Shown here: positions 59,611 through 64,000 of the stretch, piece after piece | Layout of the letters: every line of letters begins with the position of its first letter | How positions within the stretch are numbered: the first letter of the stretch is position 1 | Source: Bermanella sp044597725 | Lineage (GTDB): Bacteria > Pseudomonadota > Gammaproteobacteria > Pseudomonadales > Oceanobacteraceae | DNA length: 64,000 nt | NCBI RefSeq assembly: GCF_044597725.1 | Contig: NZ_CP139003.1 | Span: forward strand, 2,046,001 to 2,110,000 | Direction of reading: 5' to 3' | Translations under genes and position numbers: made by a program | The notes under the pieces: generated by a model | The model's input: only the letters and a program-made list of their open reading frames with translations | Databases searched by the model: none | What the model was told of the DNA's origin: nothing

Positions 59611-60210
59611 TTAGAAGCGGCTAGAGCTCAAAATATTAAGCTCTTCTTTTTCTAATAGGTTAAATTGTTTTGTACTTTTACGGCCCATGGCAACATCAAT
59701 GAAAATGTCGTCGGGCACTGCTTTTGCTTCATCGGCAATTAGGCCAAGCTTAGATAATGTAAGGTCTACAAAACCGCGTTTGGCTGCTTTTACCGGAATG
59801 CTGAAAATTTCAATGTCGAGTTCGGTATTTAAACCGTAATAGCCAGAGATTAACCCAATATATTTTGACCCTTGGGCTCGGGGTAGGCTGGCCACTTTTT
59901 CTTCGCCGGGTTGTAAAATTATGCGGCTAAACTGTGTAACGGTGTTATCAATACGGCCGGCATTAAGTAGCTGTAGGGCGCCCACTTTTGTTTCGGACAA
60001 ACCTACGAATGTGTTTGGATCGCTTAGCTGAAAAACACCCAATACCAATGAGTGCGGACGACCGCTAATTGCGTTTAGATCGGCAGGGCTAGATATATGT
60101 AAATGAATAGCTCGATCTTCAAAAACCCAATCTTCAGGTGCAACCTCTAAGCTTGTTTGGCTGGCACATCCAATTAGGAATAAATACGTTATGATAAATA
60201 TGTGTTTCAT
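59611..60210 (-). CDS. tssJ: T6SS outer-membrane lipoprotein TssJ
   Basis: The 199-residue protein has a lipoprotein signal (MKHIFIITYLFLIGCASQT, lipobox Cys15). A TssJ (SciN) beta-sandwich follows: IHLHISSPADLNAISGRPHSLVLGVFQL and LQPGEEKVASLPRAQGSKYIGLISGYY. It anchors the TssM C-terminus to the outer membrane. A strong terminator precedes it on the transcript, so expression of this and later genes depends on read-through or an internal promoter. Confidence 0.92.
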   Translation of the reverse strand: MKHIFIITYLFLIGCASQTSLEVAPEDWVFEDRAIHLHISSPADLNAISGRPHSLVLGVFQLSDPNTFVGLSETKVGALQLLNAGRIDNTVTQFSRIILQPGEEKVASLPRAQGSKYIGLISGYYGLNTELDIEIFSIPVKAAKRGFVDLTLSKLGLIADEAKAVPDDIFIDVAMGRKSTKQFNLLEKEELNILSSSRF

Positions 60211-60221
60211 GGCTTACTCTG

Positions 60222-60249
60222 AAAAAAAGCGGCGACAAGCGCCGCTTTA
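60222..60249 (-). terminator. Intrinsic terminator between hcp1 and tssJ
   Basis: On the minus strand, AAAGCGGCG pairs with CGCCGCTTT around a 5-nt loop and is followed by a run of T. It is placed directly after hcp1 and would partially end transcription there. This gives more hcp than downstream mRNA, which suits the high need for tube protein. Confidence 0.85.
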
Positions 60250-60261
60250 TGGTCAATCAAA

Positions 60262-60774
60262 TTACGCTTGTGACGCACCAAAGCGATAGGCACCTTCAGT
60301 ACCAGCTGCTTCGTGAGTCCAAGTGATTGCACCAGGGTTGATATGCAATACTTCCATGTGTGCAAGGTGAGCCATAGTAGGATCGCCAACACTTGGTAGA
60401 ATTGTTTCAATATCAACTAGTACAGAGCTTTCTAGCTCCATTACGTAGTACAGTTCTTCTTCGCCGCTAGCAGAAATACGGTACCAGTTAATGGTAACGG
60501 TAAGCTGCTCACCAGTGGTAAGGGCGTTGTGAAGAAGCGGTGACGCTTTATCAATGAACTTCGTGATTTTCATTGGTTTCATAGCAGGCATGCTAGTGAT
60601 TTGACCGCTTTGTTCATTAGTACCGCGAGGTACGTTATGAACGAAAGCTTGAATCATAATCTCATCTTCATGGCCTTCTTGAGTTGCAGTACCAACTGAA
60701 TCTTCAGATAGAGCGCCAGAGCTGATTTCGCCCTGGTTTTCGCCTTCGATTGTCATATAGGCTGGAATTGCCAT
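60262..60774 (-). CDS. hcp1: T6SS inner-tube protein Hcp (TssD1)
   Basis: The 170-residue Hcp family member starts MAIPAYMTIEGENQGEISSG and contains VHNVPRGTNEQSGQITSMPAMKPMKITK and SPLLHNALTTGEQLTVTINWYR. It forms the hexameric tube pushed out by sheath contraction. It differs from the Hcp at 51899 in length and sequence. AAGGAG precedes the ATG. It lies 50 nt after tssC and is followed by a terminator. Confidence 0.95.
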   Translation of the reverse strand: MAIPAYMTIEGENQGEISSGALSEDSVGTATQEGHEDEIMIQAFVHNVPRGTNEQSGQITSMPAMKPMKITKFIDKASPLLHNALTTGEQLTVTINWYRISASGEEELYYVMELESSVLVDIETILPSVGDPTMAHLAHMEVLHINPGAITWTHEAAGTEGAYRFGASQA

Positions 60775-60823
60775 TTAAATCTCCTTATTTAGGTTTTTTT
60801 CAAGCTTAGTAATCACTAGGCGA

Positions 60824-62296
60824 TTACTCTTTATCCAACTTACCAGCAAGTGATAATGTGAAGCTCGAACCCATATATTTGAAATGGGGACGAACATGCA
60901 TTTCCACTCGATAGAAGCCAGGATTTCCTTCGTCATCGGTTACCGTAATACGTGCTTCACGTAATGGCTTCCGACTACGGACCTCTGGTGGCGGGTTATC
61001 TTGATCAGCAACATACTGTCTAACCCAGTTGTTCAACTCACGATCTAAGTCGTTTCGTGTTTTCCAACTACCAATGTGTTCCCGCTGAAGCACTTTAATA
61101 TAATGTGCGAGTCGATCAATCATGAATAAGTATGGTAATTCGGTTCCAAGCTTGAAGTTTGTCTCAGCTTGTTTGCCTTCCGGAGAGTTACCAAAGAATT
61201 TTGCTTTTTGACATGAGTTAGCAGAGAAGAACGTCGCGTTGTCTGTTCCTTTGCGCGCGATCAAACCGATGAAACCTTGTTCGGCAAGTTCGAATTCTTG
61301 ACGATCTGATAGCATTACTTCAGTAGGGCTATAGATTTTTGTTTCGCCATTTTCTTCATATTTATAAACAGGTAGGTCTAATACTTCACCACCACTTTGT
61401 GGGCCAATGATGTTTGGACACCAGCGATATTTAGCAAAACTACGGGACATATTTGCCGCGAATGCATAGGCTGCATTACCCCAGCATAGTTTTTCGAACT
61501 CAGTGCCAATGCCTTCTTGGTAGTTGAATTCTTTAACTTGGTTGTCTTCACCGTAGGGTGCACGAAGCATGAAGCGAGGAACAGTTAGCGCGACATTACG
61601 TGAGTCATCGGTATCGCGGAAGCCGTTCCATTTTACGTATTGTGGACCTTCGAAGATTGATTCTAAATCCTTCAACGCAGGCATGCCTTGGAAGGAATCA
61701 AGACCGAAGAATTTAGGGCCCGCCGCTGTAATGAATGGCGCATGGGACATAGCAGAAACTGACGCCATGTCTTGCAGTAACTTCATGTCTTGGGCAGTAG
61801 GGTTAACATTATAACCGCCAATGATTGCACCGTATGGCTTACCACCAAATTGGCCGTATTCGGCAGAGTAAACGTGCTTGTATAAGCCGCTTCGAGTTAC
61901 ATCAGGCGCATCTTCAAAGTCTTCAATTAATTCATCTTTTGACGTGCTGATCATTTCTACTGAAATGTTTTGGCTAAAGTCGGTGCGGTCAACTAAGAAC
62001 TTAAGCCCGCGCCATGCACTTTCAATTTTTTTGAATTCTTGCGCTTGCATGACTTCATCTAGCTGACCACTGATTTTTTCATCAATCGCAGCAATCATAT
62101 CGTCTACAAGTTTCTTCTCGATTTTGTCGTAGCTGCGAGATGGTTTGACTAGGTCGCTCAAGAAAACCTCAACACCACGACGTGCTGTGTCAAAGCCATC
62201 ATCTTCTGGAGACATGCGTGTTTCAGCCATCACTTGGTCAAGAAGACTTGTGGTTGATCCGCTCTCTGCTACCGCTTCATCTGTTTCGTAACTCAT
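60824..62296 (-). CDS. tssC: T6SS contractile sheath large subunit TssC
   Basis: The 490-residue TssC (VipB/ImpC) has a variable N-terminus followed by EVMQAQEFKKIESAWRGLKFLVDRTDFSQN, FGQFGGKPYGAIIGGYNV, WNGFRDTDDSRNVALTVPRFML and the C-terminal MHVRPHFKYMGSSFTLSLAGKL. It polymerises with TssB into the contractile sheath. The full N-terminal strand region (residues 1-60) missing from the 52396 fusion is present here. It lies 10 nt after tssB. Confidence 0.96.
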   Translation of the reverse strand: MSYETDEAVAESGSTTSLLDQVMAETRMSPEDDGFDTARRGVEVFLSDLVKPSRSYDKIEKKLVDDMIAAIDEKISGQLDEVMQAQEFKKIESAWRGLKFLVDRTDFSQNISVEMISTSKDELIEDFEDAPDVTRSGLYKHVYSAEYGQFGGKPYGAIIGGYNVNPTAQDMKLLQDMASVSAMSHAPFITAAGPKFFGLDSFQGMPALKDLESIFEGPQYVKWNGFRDTDDSRNVALTVPRFMLRAPYGEDNQVKEFNYQEGIGTEFEKLCWGNAAYAFAANMSRSFAKYRWCPNIIGPQSGGEVLDLPVYKYEENGETKIYSPTEVMLSDRQEFELAEQGFIGLIARKGTDNATFFSANSCQKAKFFGNSPEGKQAETNFKLGTELPYLFMIDRLAHYIKVLQREHIGSWKTRNDLDRELNNWVRQYVADQDNPPPEVRSRKPLREARITVTDDEGNPGFYRVEMHVRPHFKYMGSSFTLSLAGKLDKE

Positions 62297-62305
62297 ATAA
62301 TACCT

Positions 62306-62788
62306 CTATTCGTTTAGACCCAGCTCGGCCATAACTTGGCTGCGAGTGTCTTCGTTGTCGAGAATGGCCTGGATAGTTTTACGGAAGGCGGGTACGTTAC
62401 CAAGCGGTCCGCGAAGAGCCTGTAGGGCACGACGTAACTCTAATAGGTTTGCAAGTTCAGGTATTTGTTCTGCTACGCGAGCAGGATCAAAATCTTTCAT
62501 GCTTTTGATTTCTAGATCGACATTGATGTCGTCATCTGAATCTTCTACCAGCGTATTCTTAACGCTAAACGCCATGGACAGGTTGTGTCCTTTAACAACA
62601 TCGTTAAAGTTTGTTTTGTTGATGTTGATTGGGTCGCGGTCTTCAATTACTTCATCGCTTTCCTTGCCGGTGTAATCGTCAAGAATGAGTAATTTTAATG
62701 GCAGTTCAACGCTTTCCGTTGCGCCACCTGTGTCCGATTTGTAAGCGATATTAATTCGCTCTTTTGGGGCTACACTGCCATCAGCCAT
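62306..62788 (-). CDS. tssB: T6SS contractile sheath small subunit TssB
   Basis: The 160-residue TssB (VipA/ImpB) shows ERINIAYKSDTGGATESVELPLKLLILDDYTG and FDPARVAEQIPELANLLELRRAL. The C-terminal helix, ending LDNEDTRSQVMAEL, takes part in the sheath handshake with TssC. It is complete and directly upstream of tssC, and is the reference for judging the fused paralogue at 52396. Confidence 0.96.
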   Translation of the reverse strand: MADGSVAPKERINIAYKSDTGGATESVELPLKLLILDDYTGKESDEVIEDRDPININKTNFNDVVKGHNLSMAFSVKNTLVEDSDDDINVDLEIKSMKDFDPARVAEQIPELANLLELRRALQALRGPLGNVPAFRKTIQAILDNEDTRSQVMAELGLNE

Positions 62789-62802
62789 AACCTTCTCCTA
62801 TG

Positions 62803-64000
62803 TTATTGAGTGATAAGTGCTGGGTTGTACCAGCATAATTGATTGTAAACCGCGTCTTTTTGCTGCTGCTTGCTTGCTAAATCTGCTTCGTCCAATGAGT
62901 CGTATGCATTAAGCAGTAGCGATAGTGCTTTTGATATGAAATCGCTTTCCCAATCAGATACGCGTAGCGATTTAATATCTTCTAGAATATGTTCAAGGAT
63001 AGGGATGCCGACTTTTGCTTGGCCATTGCCACAGGCTAATTCGGCACACGCCATTTTAATTTTAAAGTGTTCACGTTGTGAGGTGATGGGCTGCTCGTTT
63101 AGTAGTGCAAACGCTTCATTCAACTTACCTGATAGAGCTAGAGCTTTAGCTTCAGCGATGCTGCTAGACAGTGCATCTGAGTTGCTTGCGCTGCTTTGCG
63201 ATTCTGGGCTAACCAGTGACATAATCCAGTTTTTGCATGCATCTGATAAAAATGGCTCACCATTGGCGTACTGCAGGTCAAGGATCTTAGGTATACGACT
63301 AACAAATTGAATGATTTCATTTTCAAGAGCCGATTTGGCTTTCGCGTATTCTGCGCCTAGCTCACCTAGAGACATAACAATGTATCGGTTACCGTCAAAC
63401 CAATAAGGTAATTTTTCTGCTGACTTTTCAGCCAACTCGATGGCATCAAGAAATTCGCCTGCTTCATAAAGATCAACAACTTTCTTCAGTTTGTCGGCAG
63501 GAGGGCACGGAAGTTGTGTTTTGCCATCTTTCGCTGGAGGTAATTTATCCAAGCTTCCCCATAGCGCCATTCGGCTATAACGAAAACGTTTTGGGTCTGA
63601 TGCTTTCTCTGCAGCGTGGAATTGGGCTAACGTTTTTAATGTATCTTGTACTTGTTTAAATGCTTTCTTTGCATCCTGCTCTGACTGAATGTCTGTAATT
63701 GCGTCGGCCATTGCGCTTGAAGAAGTGCTGTTGGTTTTTGATGCAGGTGCCTTTGGTTTAGCTTGAGCAATTGGTTCTGCGGGGGTTTCTGCTGGTTTAT
63801 TTTCGATCTCTGTCGCTGGGTTTGGTGTTACCGCATCGGGAGCTGGAGCACTTGCTGGTTGTGCAGTAGGTTGCGAGGTTTCAGGTGTAGTTGCTGTGGT
63901 GGTATCAGCCTTGGCGGCTTCAGGTTTCACTGCAGGCGCAACCGTTTTGGCAATTTCCTTGAAACGCTTAAGTTGACGATTTAAGTCGGCAAAGTTAGGC
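62803..64000 (-). CDS. tssA: T6SS protein TssA, cut by the window end
   Basis: The reading frame is open to the right edge, so the start is outside; the last codons before the edge read NFADLNRQLKRFKEIAKT. After that, a long Ala/Pro/Glu/Thr-rich low-complexity linker leads into an ImpA_N-family-like, VasJ-type C-terminal domain: FRYSRMALWGSLDKLPPAKDGKTQLPCPP, and LYEAGEFLDAIELAEKSAEKLPYWFDGNRYIVMSLG. TssA primes and caps sheath polymerisation. The GTG at 63930 inside the linker is not the real start. It is the most upstream T6SS gene seen. Confidence 0.88.
   Translation of the reverse strand, partial: PNFADLNRQLKRFKEIAKTVAPAVKPEAAKADTTTATTPETSQPTAQPASAPAPDAVTPNPATEIENKPAETPAEPIAQAKPKAPASKTNSTSSSAMADAITDIQSEQDAKKAFKQVQDTLKTLAQFHAAEKASDPKRFRYSRMALWGSLDKLPPAKDGKTQLPCPPADKLKKVVDLYEAGEFLDAIELAEKSAEKLPYWFDGNRYIVMSLGELGAEYAKAKSALENEIIQFVSRIPKILDLQYANGEPFLSDACKNWIMSLVSPESQSSASNSDALSSSIAEAKALALSGKLNEAFALLNEQPITSQREHFKIKMACAELACGNGQAKVGIPILEHILEDIKSLRVSDWESDFISKALSLLLNAYDSLDEADLASKQQQKDAVYNQLCWYNPALITQ

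Noticed and set aside
1..64000. tRNA, rRNA or CRISPR arrays
   Set aside because: No cloverleaf-like sequences with CCA ends, no rRNA-like stretches and no repeat-spacer arrays were recognised by eye.

Overview
The window looks like chromosomal DNA of a marine gammaproteobacterium, possibly close to the Cellvibrionales or Alteromonadales. The clues are a moderate-to-low GC content, a fadA/topA housekeeping start, rluF, rlmE, TrmH-type methyltransferase and aconitase genes, an ImpA-type metalloprotease, and a complete type VI secretion (T6SS) locus. The genus is inference only.

Layout. 0-5.3 kb is core: fadA, a DUF1653 gene, a membrane-anchored unknown and topA. 5.5-11.3 kb is an accessory block that reads as an integron-type cassette array without an integrase. 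Short, mostly same-strand genes (Rnk-like, two secreted unknowns, GrpB/UPF0157, a zinc-ribbon membrane protein, a BrnA antitoxin with a brnT stub, a GNAT) are separated by attC-like inverted repeats, and one IS1182-family element is embedded. 11.4-15.5 kb is a GC-rich three-gene minus-strand operon for an isoquinoline 1-oxidoreductase-type molybdoenzyme (IorB, IorA and a tri-haem cytochrome c). 15.8-17.7 kb holds a GNAT and an S41 peptidase with a degenerate attC-like spacer. 17.8-19.1 kb is a divergent DUF4442/TetR pair with twin operators. 19.3-22.8 kb is a lipoprotein with 36 BspA-type 25-residue repeats. 23.1-30.1 kb is core metabolism and RNA modification. 31.0-33.9 kb is a second cassette block, with the best attC in the window and a two-gene unknown module. 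It ends at a junction between a truncated methyltransferase and a truncated gamma-glutamyltransferase. 34.7-41 kb holds a GFA-family gene, the ImpA-like protease, a VOC protein, a GNAT and an orphan TpsB transporter.

41.1 kb to the right edge is the T6SS. clpV runs on the plus strand; a long minus-strand operon runs from tssA (cut by the window end) through tssB, tssC, hcp, tssJ, tssK, tssL, tssM, then a TssB-TssC fusion, a second hcp, tssE, tssF and tssG, and finally a DUF2169-pentapeptide, pentapeptide, DUF3540 and DUF4150 (PAAR-like) accessory set. No vgrG or recognisable toxin lies inside the window. The fused sheath paralogue with its own Hcp is the most unusual part of this locus.

A 257-bp repeat occurs twice (5549-5805 and 30810-31066), each copy ending exactly in a GTTRRRY motif at the left edge of a cassette block. 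A collapsed third copy lies at 19061-19097. Its variation pattern suggests a structured DNA/RNA element rather than a conserved protein, and it is a plausible undescribed mobile or recombination-linked element.
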